Shown piece by piece: positions 25,611-35,544 of a stretch of DNA of 64,000 bases. The notes beneath the pieces were generated by a model that saw nothing but the letters and a program-made list of their open reading frames with translations, was not told the DNA's origin and made no database searches. The stretch is from Pedobacter mucosus. Its GTDB lineage: Bacteria > Bacteroidota > Bacteroidia > Sphingobacteriales > Sphingobacteriaceae. Each line of letters starts with the position of its first letter. Position 1 is the stretch's first letter. The stretch is from the NCBI RefSeq assembly GCF_022200785.1, contig NZ_CP087585.1:3596001-3660000 (forward strand), written 5' to 3'. Made by a program: the position numbers and the translations under genes.

Positions 25611-25637
25611 AAATCCCGCATTGATTGCGGGATTTTT
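25611..25637 (+). terminator. terminator after the small barrel gene
   Basis: A perfect 10-bp stem, AAATCCCGCA (25611-25620) with TGCGGGATTT (25626-25635), a 5-nt loop and a downstream T run. Confidence 0.85.
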
Positions 25638-25639
25638 TT

Positions 25640-26200
25640 GTTTTTTGAGTAGTGCAAGTTTGATTCTTTAACCCCAAGTTTGATTTAAAATTGTAATCAT
25701 GCTCCTAAATATTAAATCTCTGAAGTTTAAATATCTAATTGTGAAAGAGGCATGGTTATATCATAAAGTTGCCGATATTTTCTGCATAAATTAACGAATT
25801 TCGCAAGACTTTCTCCATGCCCACTGCAGATTGAACATTTGAGACTCCGCTCATTCGTCAATTTTGTGATTAATAGCTATACTGGATTAGCAACATATAG
25901 ATTCTTCTTAAAAAGTTATCAATCAATACAAACCATAAAAACTAATCAGTGGCACGCATTTGTAATACTATAACCGCACTGAATTTTAACAATCAATAAA
26001 CCAATTCGAACAATGAGCTTATCTCAGCATAGAACACATATGGAAAAAGTAACTGTTGACTCGGGCTTAGTTCGGGGTTTGCTCGGGGTTAGTTCGGACC
26101 TGTGACAATTCTGCCCGACTAAAGCCTGAGCTAATCACGATGCAATTTCGTTTTTTACGGTATTGTTATTAATGATAGCTTATAAAATACTAATGAACTT
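25640..26200. other. intergenic stretch without a recognised gene
   Basis: About 560 bases between converging transcription units. I see no ORF longer than ~31 codons, no tRNA-like fold and no promoter with both boxes. The only marked structure is the C+G-rich inverted repeat at 26060-26130. Confidence 0.5.
26060..26130. repeat. TTCGGG-rich inverted repeat
   Basis: Arms CTCGGGCTTAGTTCGGG (26060-26076) and CCCGACTAAAGCCTGAG (26113-26129) pair imperfectly. Between them the unit TTAGTTCGG recurs (26067 and 26089). It is far richer in G+C than its surroundings and could act as a strong transcript end for the minus-strand efflux operon, whose stop lies at 26203. It resembles a dispersed intergenic element of Pedobacter-type genomes. 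Confidence 0.5.
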
Positions 26201-26202
26201 AT

Positions 26203-27636
26203 TTATTTCCATCCTCCACCCAGTGCATGATAAATATTTACTACGGCATTAAGTTGCTGTTTCTTTGTATCAATTAATTCGAGTCTCGATTGCAAAGCAT
26301 CACGCTGAGTCATTAATACTTCAAAATAATCAGCTCTTGATGACCTAAATAAATCATTAGATATTTCTATTGACTGTGTAAGTGCAACCACTTGTTTTGC
26401 TTTCAAATCATAGCTTTTTTGCAAATTACTGATGCTTGATAATTGATTCGCAACCTCCATATATCCATTTAAAATGGTTTTTTCATAATTAAAAACAGCT
26501 TGTAATTGTTTCGCATTAGCGGTTAAATACTCAGCTTTAATGGCGTTCTTATTAATTAGCGGACCAGCTAAATCTCCCGCCAAGGAATACAATAACGATT
26601 CAGGAGTTCTAATTAAATAAGCAGGATTGAATGCCTGAAAGCCAACAGTTGCAGAAATTCCCAATGATGGATAAAATTGTGCTTTGGCAACTTTAACATC
26701 CAATTTAGAGGCTGCTAAATCAAATTCTGCTTGCCTGATATCCGGGCGATTGGCTAATAATTGTGATGGAATACCGACTTGAACCGTTGGAGGAACCAAG
26801 TCTGTGAAACTGTTTTTATCTCTTGCGATTTCTTGCGGATAACGGCCAAGTAAAAAATTAATTTTGTTTTGAGATTCAGTTATATTCTGCTCGATATCAA
26901 ATTCTAAACTTTTGGAGCTCAGAACCTCTGCTTCAAACTTTCTCACCGCCAATTCTGTTACCCTGCTGGCTTGCTTTTGTATCTTCATCAGTTCCAAAGC
27001 ATTACTTTGCAGAGCAATAGTCTTCTTTACAATATCTAACTGGTTATCTTGCGCCAGCAGTTCATAATACGTATTAGCTACTTCAGCAACTAGGTTAGTT
27101 ACAACGAAATTCCTACCTTCCACTGTCGATAAATAACGATCAACTGCAGCTTTTTTAGCGTTGTGTAATTTATGCCAAATATCTGCTTCCCAATTTGCCT
27201 GCAAACCAAAAGCATAATCTGGCAAAATATCCGGCACTTCTTTTCCAGGGAGGATATCAGTAGAAGCATCACCCGCACCTGTACTGGTATAGCGCCCCAC
27301 TTTTTCTACTCCGGCCCCAACTCGATAACCTACATTAGGCAAAATATCTCCTTTTCTAACCCTGATATCGTTTTTGGCAATTTCTATATCCTGAAGGGTA
27401 ATATTTAACTCCTGATTATTTTTTAAGGCAGTATCAATTAAATCAACCAACTTTGGATCTGTAAAAAACCTACGCCATTGTAAATTTGCGGTGTTTAATG
27501 TATCCTGTGAAGCAGTAAAACCCACAGGAACATTTTTATTTTCATTTCGTTGTGCAAAATCTGGTACTTTACAAGCGATATAGGTTGCGCAAATAAAGAT
27601 TAAGCCTAAACTTTTATATAAATTATTTTTGGACAT
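26203..27636 (-). CDS. RND efflux outer-membrane channel lipoprotein (TolC/NodT family)
   Basis: Outer-membrane exit duct of a tripartite efflux pump. 477 residues with a lipoprotein-type signal ending in TYIACK (Cys about 22). NodT-family outer-membrane factor repeats: LQWRRFFTDPKLVDLIDTAL, NNQELNITLQDIEIAKND and YRVGAGVEKVGRYTSTGAGD in the first half; LLANRPDIRQAEFDLAASKL and AKAQFYPSLGISATVGFQAF in the second, with C-terminal helices ending RLELIDTKKQQLNAVVNIYH, ALGGGWK. Its 5' end overlaps the RND pump gene by 14 bp, so the two are coupled. Order in the operon: adaptor, pump, channel. Substrate unknown. Confidence 0.93.
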   Translation of the reverse strand: MSKNNLYKSLGLIFICATYIACKVPDFAQRNENKNVPVGFTASQDTLNTANLQWRRFFTDPKLVDLIDTALKNNQELNITLQDIEIAKNDIRVRKGDILPNVGYRVGAGVEKVGRYTSTGAGDASTDILPGKEVPDILPDYAFGLQANWEADIWHKLHNAKKAAVDRYLSTVEGRNFVVTNLVAEVANTYYELLAQDNQLDIVKKTIALQSNALELMKIQKQASRVTELAVRKFEAEVLSSKSLEFDIEQNITESQNKINFLLGRYPQEIARDKNSFTDLVPPTVQVGIPSQLLANRPDIRQAEFDLAASKLDVKVAKAQFYPSLGISATVGFQAFNPAYLIRTPESLLYSLAGDLAGPLINKNAIKAEYLTANAKQLQAVFNYEKTILNGYMEVANQLSSISNLQKSYDLKAKQVVALTQSIEISNDLFRSSRADYFEVLMTQRDALQSRLELIDTKKQQLNAVVNIYHALGGGWK

Positions 27637-30600
27637 TGTCTTCGATTTCTTCAGTTAATGGATCTTCTAATTCAACTTTGTTCAGTTTGTATTTTTCGGC
27701 AATGCTGGCAAATATGAAATATAAACCAGGTATAATTACAACCCCGAAAATAGTACCAAATAACATACCGCCCGCGGCTGCTGAACCAATGGTTCTATTA
27801 CCAATTTTTCCCGGACCACTTGCCATCATCAAAGGAATTAAACCTGCAATGAAAGCAAATGATGTCATTAAAATTGGGCGGAAACGAACACTTGCCCCCT
27901 CCATTGCTGCCCTTAAAACAGATAAACCCTGGGCATGCCGCTGTACCGCAAACTCTACGATTAACACGGCATTTTTACCGAGCAAACCAATAAGCATCAC
28001 CATAGCTACCTGTGCATAAATGTTATTTTCTAAGCCTAAGAGTTTGAGGAATAGGAATGCACCAAAAATCCCGGCAGGTAAAGAAAAGATTACAGATAGT
28101 GGCAATATGAAACTTTCATATTGGGCGGCCAGTACTAAATAAACAAAGCCTAAACAGATTAAGAAAATATAAATCGCCTCATTTCCTCTTGAAACTTCAT
28201 CCTTAGAAATACCAGCCCAATCGATACCAAAACCACGAGGAAGTGTTTTTTTGGCAACTTCCGTAATTGCTTTTATGGCTTCGCCAGAACTATAACCTGG
28301 CGCTGCCTGACCGCTAATTTCTGCCGAATTGTACATATTATGCCTGGTAATTTCAGATAAACCATACACTTTTTCCATCTTCATAAATACCGAAAAAGGA
28401 ACCATTTCATCGCGATCATTTTTTACCGATAGCTTTAAAATATCAGCTGGCAAAGCCCTGTATTGTGGCAATGCTTGTACCATTACCTTGTACTGGTGAT
28501 CGTATTTAATAAAACTTGTTTCGTAATTACTTCCTACGAAAGTAGAAAGCGTATTCATTGCATTATCTATGGTAACCCCTTTTTGTTGGGCAATATCATT
28601 GTCAATCTTCAACATATATTGAGGAAAACTGGCACTGTAGAAAGTAAATACTGATGATAATTCCTTTTGCTTATTAAGTTCCTTTACGAAATTATTTGCA
28701 ACAGTTTCCATCTTTTTATAGTCGCCACTTCCTGCCTTATCCAACAAACGAAGTTCGAAACCCCCTGCCGCACCATAACCTGGAACTGCTGGTGGCTGAA
28801 AGAATTCTACCGTTGCTCCAGGAATCGATTTTGCTTTTTGCTCAAGCTCATTTATTACATCCTGGGCAGAATTTTTACGTTCATTCCAATCTTTTAGATT
28901 GATTAAACAGGTTCCAGAATTTGATCCTGTACCCTCAGTTAAAATTTCATATCCTGCTAAAGAGGAAACTGATTTCACACCATCAACTGTCTGACAAATT
29001 TTTTGAAGCTTCTCTGCAATCTGGTCGGTACGCTCCAAGGTAGAACCTGGCGGCGTTTGAATGATGGCATAAACCATTCCCTGATCTTCATTCGGAATAA
29101 ACCCAGACGGAACAATTCCGCTTAAACCCCAAATGCCCAAACAAAATACGATAAGAACAGCGAACGTAAGTAGGCGGCGGCTAACAACTTTGGTTAATAT
29201 CAATTCATACTTGCCAGTAAGCTTTGCAAAACCGCGGTTAAATCCATCAAGAAAGGTATCAATAAAAGTTTTCTTTTGCGGTTTTCCATGATGATTTTTT
29301 AGCATCATGGCACATAAAGCCGGCGTAAGTGTTAGCGCAACAACACCTGATAAAATAATCGCCGTAGCCATTGTGATGGAAAACTGTCTGTAAAATATCC
29401 CCACCGGACCACTCATAAAAGTTACCGGAATAAACACCGATGCCATTAAAAATGTGATGGCGATAATAGCGCCGCTAATTTCTTTCATTGCCTCTTGCGT
29501 GGCTCGTAATGGGGAAAGCTTTGGATTGAGCGCCATTTTTGCATGGACGGCCTCGATCACTACAATTGCATCATCCACAACCACCCCAATAGCAAGCACC
29601 AATGCGAATAAAGTAATTAAGTTTAAGGTAATACCGAAAAACTGCATGAAAACAAAGGTTCCAATCAGGGAAACAGGAACGGCAATTGCCGGAATAACGG
29701 TTGAACGCCAATCTCCAAGAAAAAGAAAAACGACCAAGCCAACCAACATAAAGGCCTCAACCAAAGTGTGAATTACCTTTTCAATAGAAGCATCAAGAAA
29801 TTTAGAAACGTCGTAGCTTATTTCATAATCCATTCCTTTTGGAAATGAACTGCCTTTAATTTCGGCCATTTTTGCTTTAACATCCTTAATAACCTGACTT
29901 GCATTACTACCGTAAGATTGTTTTAAAACAATCGCTGCCGATGCTTTTCCGTTTAAGGTAGAATATAAATTATAAGCTGAACTGCTGAAATCAACATCTG
30001 CTACGTCCTTTAAACGCAACATTTCTCCATTAGGATTGGACTTTAGAATGATATTTTCATAGCCTTCTTTGGTATTAAATCTTCCCGAATATTTTAGCAC
30101 ATATTCAAAAGCCTGAGATCTTCTGCCAGAGCTTTCTCCAGTTTTACCAGGCGACGCTTCTAAACTTTGCTCATCAAGCGATTTCATAATTTCATCAACA
30201 GAAATTTTGTACGCCTGCATCCGATCAGGTTTAAGCCATATCCGCATTGCATAATCACGATCACCTAAAATATCGGCAAAACCTACTCCATCAACCCTTT
30301 TTAACTCAGCTAATAAATTTATATCAGCAAAATTATAAAGGAAGTTTTGATTCATTTTAGGATCCTTGCTGTACAAGTTAATGTACATCAACATGTTAGA
30401 TTCCTCACGCGTAATTTTAACACCTTCTCGAACCACCAAAGGCGGAAGTTTATTCGTAACTGCGGCTACACGATTTTGAACATTTAGTGATGCCTGATTT
30501 GGATCAGTACCCAAGTTAAAAACAACCTGAATACTGGCTTCACCATCATTACCAGCATCTGAAGCGATATATTTCATTCCGGGTACACCATTAAGTGCAC

Positions 30601-30799
30601 GTTCGAGCGGAATAACCACCGATTTTATTAATAGTTCGTTATTTGCTCCAGGGTATTCTGCAGTAATATTTACTTTAGGCGGAGAGATTGAAGGAAATTG
30701 GGTTACTGGAAGATAGCTGATCGCCAACACACCAAGAAACACAATGATAAGCGATATAACGATAGAAAGGACGGGCCTTTGTATGAACTTGCCAAACAT
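27623..30799 (-). CDS. RND efflux pump, HAE1 family (AcrB-like)
   Basis: Inner-membrane proton-driven exporter of hydrophobic and amphiphilic compounds. 1058 residues, the expected length. TM1 is IQRPVLSIVISLIIVFLGVLA, followed by porter subdomains (YPGANNELLIKSVVIPLERA). The TM2-6 block shows VLAIGVVVDDAIVVIEAVHA, which has the two adjacent Asp residues of the proton relay in TM4. The second half mirrors this with YLVLAAQYESFILPLSVIFS, MLIGLLGKNAVLIVEFAVQR and GASVRFRPILMTSFAFIAGL. The adaptor gene lies 21 bp upstream and the channel gene overlaps downstream. Confidence 0.96.
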   Translation of the reverse strand: MFGKFIQRPVLSIVISLIIVFLGVLAISYLPVTQFPSISPPKVNITAEYPGANNELLIKSVVIPLERALNGVPGMKYIASDAGNDGEASIQVVFNLGTDPNQASLNVQNRVAAVTNKLPPLVVREGVKITREESNMLMYINLYSKDPKMNQNFLYNFADINLLAELKRVDGVGFADILGDRDYAMRIWLKPDRMQAYKISVDEIMKSLDEQSLEASPGKTGESSGRRSQAFEYVLKYSGRFNTKEGYENIILKSNPNGEMLRLKDVADVDFSSSAYNLYSTLNGKASAAIVLKQSYGSNASQVIKDVKAKMAEIKGSSFPKGMDYEISYDVSKFLDASIEKVIHTLVEAFMLVGLVVFLFLGDWRSTVIPAIAVPVSLIGTFVFMQFFGITLNLITLFALVLAIGVVVDDAIVVIEAVHAKMALNPKLSPLRATQEAMKEISGAIIAITFLMASVFIPVTFMSGPVGIFYRQFSITMATAIILSGVVALTLTPALCAMMLKNHHGKPQKKTFIDTFLDGFNRGFAKLTGKYELILTKVVSRRLLTFAVLIVFCLGIWGLSGIVPSGFIPNEDQGMVYAIIQTPPGSTLERTDQIAEKLQKICQTVDGVKSVSSLAGYEILTEGTGSNSGTCLINLKDWNERKNSAQDVINELEQKAKSIPGATVEFFQPPAVPGYGAAGGFELRLLDKAGSGDYKKMETVANNFVKELNKQKELSSVFTFYSASFPQYMLKIDNDIAQQKGVTIDNAMNTLSTFVGSNYETSFIKYDHQYKVMVQALPQYRALPADILKLSVKNDRDEMVPFSVFMKMEKVYGLSEITRHNMYNSAEISGQAAPGYSSGEAIKAITEVAKKTLPRGFGIDWAGISKDEVSRGNEAIYIFLICLGFVYLVLAAQYESFILPLSVIFSLPAGIFGAFLFLKLLGLENNIYAQVAMVMLIGLLGKNAVLIVEFAVQRHAQGLSVLRAAMEGASVRFRPILMTSFAFIAGLIPLMMASGPGKIGNRTIGSAAAGGMLFGTIFGVVIIPGLYFIFASIAEKYKLNKVELEDPLTEEIEDNVQK

Positions 30800-30820
30800 A
30801 AAATTAGTTAAGGGATTAGA

Positions 30821-31903
30821 TTATTCTGTTTTTAATCTCAATTGTTTAATAACATCCAGGGGTTTCTGGAATTTATAGGTAATCTTATCGTCGTCTTTCA
30901 CGTTTTGGACACCCTCTAATAAGATCTTATCGCCAGCAGCAATTCCATTGGTTATGATGTATAAATCTGGCAGTTCGCCGCCAATGGTGATGGCCCGCGA
31001 GTGCACTTTATTTTTGCTATCCACCACAAAAACGAAGGTTTTATCTTGGATGTCATAAGTTGCTTTTTGCGGAATAATAATGGCATTTTTTAAAGGAACA
31101 ACCATTTGAATTTTTCCTGTTTCGCCATTTCTAAGCAAGTTATCAGCATTGTTAAATCTTGCTCTGAAAGCAATGTTTCCAGTTTCGCTATCAAATTCAC
31201 TTTCAATTAGTTCCACTTTACCTTTTGCTTTCAACATTTCATTATTGGCAAGTAACAGGCTAACTTCTTGCTGCCCTTTCGCCTTAACTGCTGATTGATA
31301 ATTGAGATATTCTGGTTCGGAAACATTAAAATATGCATAAACCTGACTGTTATCAGATAGGCTAGTTAATAGTGCGCCTTCTTCTACCATACTTCCAAGT
31401 TTTAAAGGAATACGATCGATTGTGCCATCAAATGGTGCTCTTATTTCGGTAAAACCTAAATGCATTTTAGCCATCGATGTTTCTGCATTTGCAGATTGAA
31501 GTTTGGCTTTCGCCATGGCGAGTTCATTTTTCGAAACCACATTTTTGTCGGTTAACATTTTTGTGTTTTGGAGTTCGATTTCGGCCGCCTTTGTTTCAGC
31601 CTGAGCTTTCAAAAGCTCTGCTTGCAACATTTTAGGCATAATTCTGAACAAAATCTGACCTGCTTTTACATGCTGACCTTCATCAACATAAATGTTTTGT
31701 AGGTAGCCTTTTTCTTGTCCGCGAATTTCGATATTCCGCACAGATTTAATCTGCGAAACATACTCTTTTGTAAACGAAGTATCGATTTGTAACGGCGTAG
31801 TAACCGCATAAGTAACAACCTCTTCTTTTTCTTCTTTTTTTGATGTACAACCTGTAACGTAAAGCAAAGCACTCAAAGCGAGGCACATGACATTTCTTTT
31901 CAT
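30821..31903 (-). CDS. RND efflux periplasmic adaptor lipoprotein (AcrA-like)
   Basis: Membrane-fusion protein linking pump and channel. 360 residues; the signal peptide ends at lipobox VTGC (Cys19), followed by an acidic/Lys-rich segment. Lipoyl/barrel-sandwich half-motifs are GYLQNIYVDEGQHVKAGQIL and FTEIRAPFDGTIDRIPLKLG, separated by a coiled-coil hairpin (AELLKAQAETKAAEIELQNT). The beta-barrel region has LRNGETGKIQMVVPLKNAII. It is the first gene of the three-gene efflux operon. The 372 bp upstream hold no regulator gene, only a short dyad (31977-31994). Confidence 0.94.
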   Translation of the reverse strand: MKRNVMCLALSALLYVTGCTSKKEEKEEVVTYAVTTPLQIDTSFTKEYVSQIKSVRNIEIRGQEKGYLQNIYVDEGQHVKAGQILFRIMPKMLQAELLKAQAETKAAEIELQNTKMLTDKNVVSKNELAMAKAKLQSANAETSMAKMHLGFTEIRAPFDGTIDRIPLKLGSMVEEGALLTSLSDNSQVYAYFNVSEPEYLNYQSAVKAKGQQEVSLLLANNEMLKAKGKVELIESEFDSETGNIAFRARFNNADNLLRNGETGKIQMVVPLKNAIIIPQKATYDIQDKTFVFVVDSKNKVHSRAITIGGELPDLYIITNGIAAGDKILLEGVQNVKDDDKITYKFQKPLDVIKQLRLKTE

Positions 31904-31976
31904 TTTGTTTTTTTGAATAGTTTCTTTGATTTGTTTTCTTCCTAATTAATTTTTAGGGAATCAATTTAATATCCAA

Positions 31977-31994
31977 CATCATAAAGCTATGATG
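31977..31994. promoter_or_regulatory. short dyad upstream of the efflux operon
   Basis: CATCATA (31977-31983) and TATGATG (31988-31994) form a perfect 7-bp inverted repeat with a 4-nt centre, 74 bases upstream of the adaptor start. It could be an operator or a leader hairpin. No cognate regulator is adjacent, so the role is open. The rest of the 31904-32212 gap shows nothing else. Confidence 0.3.
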
Positions 31995-32212
31995 CTGTTA
32001 ATTATTAAATTAGAATACCCTATTTGATTAATATTGATACGAAATAACTACAGATTTATGAAGTTACAATGAAGTTCAAACCTCATCATTTAGTTACTCG
32101 CAAAAAAAGCATGTTAGCAGCAAGGAAAAATAGAAAACATATTTGTTATCTGAAGCTTAACAATAAAAATTAGATTATAAAATGGTACTTATTAATGAAA
32201 ATTGAGTAAAAT

Positions 32213-32247
32213 AAAAAAGGCAACTCTCTATTCGAGAATTGCCTTTT
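32213..32247 (-). terminator. terminator after the M61 peptidase gene
   Basis: A stem of about 14 bp with one C-A mismatch (32215-32228 with 32234-32247) is followed on the minus strand by a T run (complement of 32213-32218). It lies 29 bases after the stop codon at 32276. Confidence 0.8.
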
Positions 32248-32275
32248 AAAAATGAAAGAGAATTTTTGTTCTACG

Positions 32276-34108
32276 TTAACTTCCTGTCCATTTTTTTAAT
32301 ACTACTTTTTGAGCAGGTGTTGCGTTTTCATTTATGGTCGCTTTTAACCTTACACTTGGGTTTGCTTTTAAAGTTAAAGTGATCTCTTTTTCTAAGCCAT
32401 CACGTTTAATTTTTAATTTTAAAGACTCACCAATATTTTTCTTACTTACAACAGGCAAAACATCTAAAGAAAGCATAGGGCTTCTTAATTTAATATTCGA
32501 TAATGCATCATTTACAGTAACATCATCTAAAGAAATAACCTCATCATTAACGTTTAAGCCACCAATCCACGCAGCCGAGTTTCTAGTTGTGGCCGTAATG
32601 GCTATTGTTCCGTTATTTGTTAATTGTCCGCTGGCACCAGTTACCGGTTTATTTGGCGTTGCATTTTCTGATGAAACATCCACCCCAGCATAAGCGAAAT
32701 ATTTTGCATATTCTGCATCATCAACGCCGTTTACATATTTTGCCCAAAAGTTGGTAAAATTAATGCCTGAAATTTTTTCTACCATCGCTTTAAATTCAGC
32801 ATCTGTATAACCACGTTTTAAAGTTTTGCATTGTAAATACATGGCTTTCATAACATCATCTAAACTTTTTGTGCCCTTTGTTGCATTGATGATTTCTAAA
32901 TCCATTAAAATTCCGATTACTTCACCTTTACTGTAATAAGAAATTGAATTGTTTCTAGAGTTTTCATTTGGACGGTAACTGATAATCCAGGCATCATAAC
33001 TAGAAGAAGCAGCTGATTGATATTTTGCACCTGGCGTATTTAAAACGGTTGCTATTCCGCCAGCTAGAGCATTTACAAACCCATTTGCATCAACAAAGCC
33101 TGCTCTATGCATGTATTTGTTCTCATAATATGAAGTAAAACCTTCAGCAACCCAAAGGTTGGTGGTATAATTTTCATTATCATAATCAAACGGACCTAAG
33201 GCAACCGGACGTAAACGCTTAACATTCCAAAGGTGATGATATTCGTGTGCTACTAAGCCCAAAAAGCCTTTGTAACCGCCCTCTGTTCCATATCCATCTC
33301 TTGATGCGCCTAAAGTTGTAGAGTTTAAATGCTCTAAACCGCCACCACCTCTCAAGAAATTATGTACGATAAATAAATAATATTTATTTGGATTTTCACC
33401 ATAAACTGCCGTTTCCTGATCTACAATTTTAGCCATATCTACTTTAAGTTTTTCCTTATCGTAGTTACCGCCGCCGTACATGGCTACCTCATGGCGAACG
33501 CCTGAAGCCGTAAATTCAAAAATATCCTGGTTTCCAACTTCTATCGGACTATCATATAAAATATCGAAATCCGTTGCTTTATAAGTAAAAGCTTCGCCAG
33601 CAACGGGTGTTAAACCTGTAGAAACTTTAGTCCATTTATTAAAGGGAATAATTTTTACAGTGCTTGGTGATTTAATCATTCCGTCAGGATGCATAAAAAT
33701 TCCTGTAGGAGATAAAAATGCATGTGATTCATCAATAAACGGTGTACGAACCGAAATTTCAAATGCATAAACACGGTAATTGATTTTAATGTTGGCGGCC
33801 TTTGCAGAAAATATTCTCCATGTATTTTTTCTAACCTTTTCAACTTTAACTGTTTTGCCAGCAGCTGATGCTGTAAATTCTTCTACACTCTTTTCAAATT
33901 CTCTAATCAAATAAGAACCTGGTGTCCAAACTGGCATCTTTACATCAACATAATCTTTTGCTAAGCCAGAAATATTCATTTGAACTTCTGCATAATGTGC
34001 TTGTGGTTCCCTAAATGAAACCTCATAGCTAATTTTTACCTGCGCCCTGGCTGCCATAATACACGTAAGTGATAGAACTAAACTTAAAATCGATTTTTTA
34101 TTAAACAT
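32276..34108 (-). CDS. M61 family metallopeptidase with PDZ domain
   Basis: Predicted periplasmic zinc aminopeptidase of the M61 (glycyl aminopeptidase) family. The start is placed at 34108 (610 residues), giving the signal peptide MFNKKSILSLVLSLTCIMAA followed by RAQ; the 32 upstream in-frame residues contain a second hydrophobic stretch and are unlikely to be used. N-terminal beta-sandwich (about 25-200), then the catalytic domain: substrate-binding GGGGLEHLNS (254-263), zinc motif HEYHH (288-292), and third zinc ligand Glu322 in WVAEGFTSYYEN. A C-terminal PDZ domain (about 510-590) has NSAAWIGGLNVNDEVISLDD. It stands alone between two RND efflux operons and has its own terminator. Confidence 0.92.
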   Translation of the reverse strand: MFNKKSILSLVLSLTCIMAARAQVKISYEVSFREPQAHYAEVQMNISGLAKDYVDVKMPVWTPGSYLIREFEKSVEEFTASAAGKTVKVEKVRKNTWRIFSAKAANIKINYRVYAFEISVRTPFIDESHAFLSPTGIFMHPDGMIKSPSTVKIIPFNKWTKVSTGLTPVAGEAFTYKATDFDILYDSPIEVGNQDIFEFTASGVRHEVAMYGGGNYDKEKLKVDMAKIVDQETAVYGENPNKYYLFIVHNFLRGGGGLEHLNSTTLGASRDGYGTEGGYKGFLGLVAHEYHHLWNVKRLRPVALGPFDYDNENYTTNLWVAEGFTSYYENKYMHRAGFVDANGFVNALAGGIATVLNTPGAKYQSAASSSYDAWIISYRPNENSRNNSISYYSKGEVIGILMDLEIINATKGTKSLDDVMKAMYLQCKTLKRGYTDAEFKAMVEKISGINFTNFWAKYVNGVDDAEYAKYFAYAGVDVSSENATPNKPVTGASGQLTNNGTIAITATTRNSAAWIGGLNVNDEVISLDDVTVNDALSNIKLRSPMLSLDVLPVVSKKNIGESLKLKIKRDGLEKEITLTLKANPSVRLKATINENATPAQKVVLKKWTGS

Positions 34109-34453
34109 ATTACCGTTGTTTTGCCACAAATTTATAGTTATTGATGAGTTTTTATAACTAAAAAGGCAAATGAGATGTAAAATAATTGTGAGTATTATGA
34201 GCAATAACTCTTTAATTTAGTATCGCAAGTAGATTTATTAAATTAACACTCTAGAATTAGAATAAAGATTTTTAGTTTTGGGCAATAAGTTTATTAACTA
34301 ACTTCTGATCACAGAATCAGATTGCTAACCAAATAACGCTGTAACATCCTTAATACAACGATTTTAAGCCAATACAAATTGAATATTTTTACACACTGTT
34401 TTCAATGTATAGGTTTTAAATGAAGTATTGAAAATGAACACACACACTCAAAA
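34109..34453. other. divergent intergenic region, no gene seen
   Basis: 345 AT-rich bases between the divergent M61 and efflux-adaptor genes. It should hold both promoters, but I found no pair of -33/-7 boxes that fits well on either strand. No hairpin or small ORF stands out. Confidence 0.4.
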
Positions 34454-35542
34454 ATGAAAAAAAGATACATTGTTTACGCTGTTTTGGCTTTAGGCTTGGC
34501 CTATTTAATTTATTATCGAATTAAAGCAAATAATAAACTAGAAGGAAAAGGAGGCGCTACTACTGCAGCAGGTAAAGGTGCAAAAGATGGTAAATCTGGC
34601 GCCTTAGCTGTTGATGGGATTATTGTCAAATTAACAAGCTTTGATACCGATTTAGAAGTAACCGGCGCTATTGAAGCAAATGAATCGGTTGTTCTTAAAA
34701 GTGAAGTTTCTGGCTTGGTTACTGGCATTTTCTTTAACGAAGGCACAACTGTTTCAAAAGGAAGTATTTTAGTAAAAATTAACGATAGAGATATTCAGGC
34801 CCAATTGCAAGAGGCTTTAACAAAACAAAATCTATCTGGCACTAACGAAAATAGAGCGCAGCAGTTGCTAGAAAAAGGAGCAATCAGTCAGGAAGAATAT
34901 GATACTTCGCTTGCCGATTTAAAATCTTTAAAAGCTCAATCTCAACTAATAAGAGCTCAATTAGCTAAGGCTACAATCAGGGCACCTTTTTCAGGAAAAA
35001 TTGGTTTACGAAGCATATCTGCAGGAACTTATTTAACGCCTGCAACTGTAATTGCAAATTTGGTAAGTACTAATCCGGTAAAAATCACTTTTTCGGTTCC
35101 AGAAAAATATGCCGGACAAATAAAATTAGGATCAACAATTTCATTTACTACAGATGGGTCTTCAAAAGAAAATGTTGGCAAGGTTTACGCCATAGAACCT
35201 GGAATTAATGCGGCAACCAGAACTTTACAAATTAGGGCCTTGGCTCCGAACGCCAATAACGCGTTGCTTCCTGGTTCGTTTGCTAAAATAAAACTTGCGT
35301 TAAATACTTTGCAAAATGCAATTCTTATTCCTAACGAAGCAGTAGTTCCAGTTTTAAAGGGAAAAATTGTTTACATCCAGAAAGATGGAAAAGCGAAAGA
35401 AGTTAAGGTAGAAGCCGGAACAAGAACCGATGAAAACATCGTTATTACATCTGGATTAAAGGCTGGAGATACGGTTTTAACAACTGGGTCTATGGCATTA
35501 AAAAAAGATGCGCCCGTAAAAGTTCATTTGGTTAAACAATAA
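34454..35542 (+). CDS. RND efflux periplasmic adaptor (second system)
   Basis: Membrane-fusion protein of a second tripartite pump. 362 residues. The N-terminus is a single uncleaved-looking membrane anchor (YIVYAVLALGLAYLIYYRI) rather than a lipoprotein signal, which differs from the adaptor at 30821-31903. A Gly/Ala/Lys-rich linker leads to the lipoyl half-motifs GLVTGIFFNEGTTVSKGSIL and KATIRAPFSGKIGLRSISAG, with a short coiled-coil hairpin between. A beta-barrel and membrane-proximal domain end the protein (LPGSFAKIKLALNTLQNAIL). First gene of a plus-strand operon; the pump gene follows after 2 bp. Confidence 0.93.
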   Translation: MKKRYIVYAVLALGLAYLIYYRIKANNKLEGKGGATTAAGKGAKDGKSGALAVDGIIVKLTSFDTDLEVTGAIEANESVVLKSEVSGLVTGIFFNEGTTVSKGSILVKINDRDIQAQLQEALTKQNLSGTNENRAQQLLEKGAISQEEYDTSLADLKSLKAQSQLIRAQLAKATIRAPFSGKIGLRSISAGTYLTPATVIANLVSTNPVKITFSVPEKYAGQIKLGSTISFTTDGSSKENVGKVYAIEPGINAATRTLQIRALAPNANNALLPGSFAKIKLALNTLQNAILIPNEAVVPVLKGKIVYIQKDGKAKEVKVEAGTRTDENIVITSGLKAGDTVLTTGSMALKKDAPVKVHLVKQ

Positions 35543-35544
35543 TT

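Noticed and set aside
25957..26103. Short frames of about 30 codons before the efflux operon
   Set aside because: They run into the inverted repeat at 26060-26130 and have no signal peptide, hydrophobic segment or precursor-like pattern.
34109..34204. Upstream extension of the M61 gene to 34204
   Set aside because: It would place a second hydrophobic stretch ahead of a normal signal peptide that begins at 34108.
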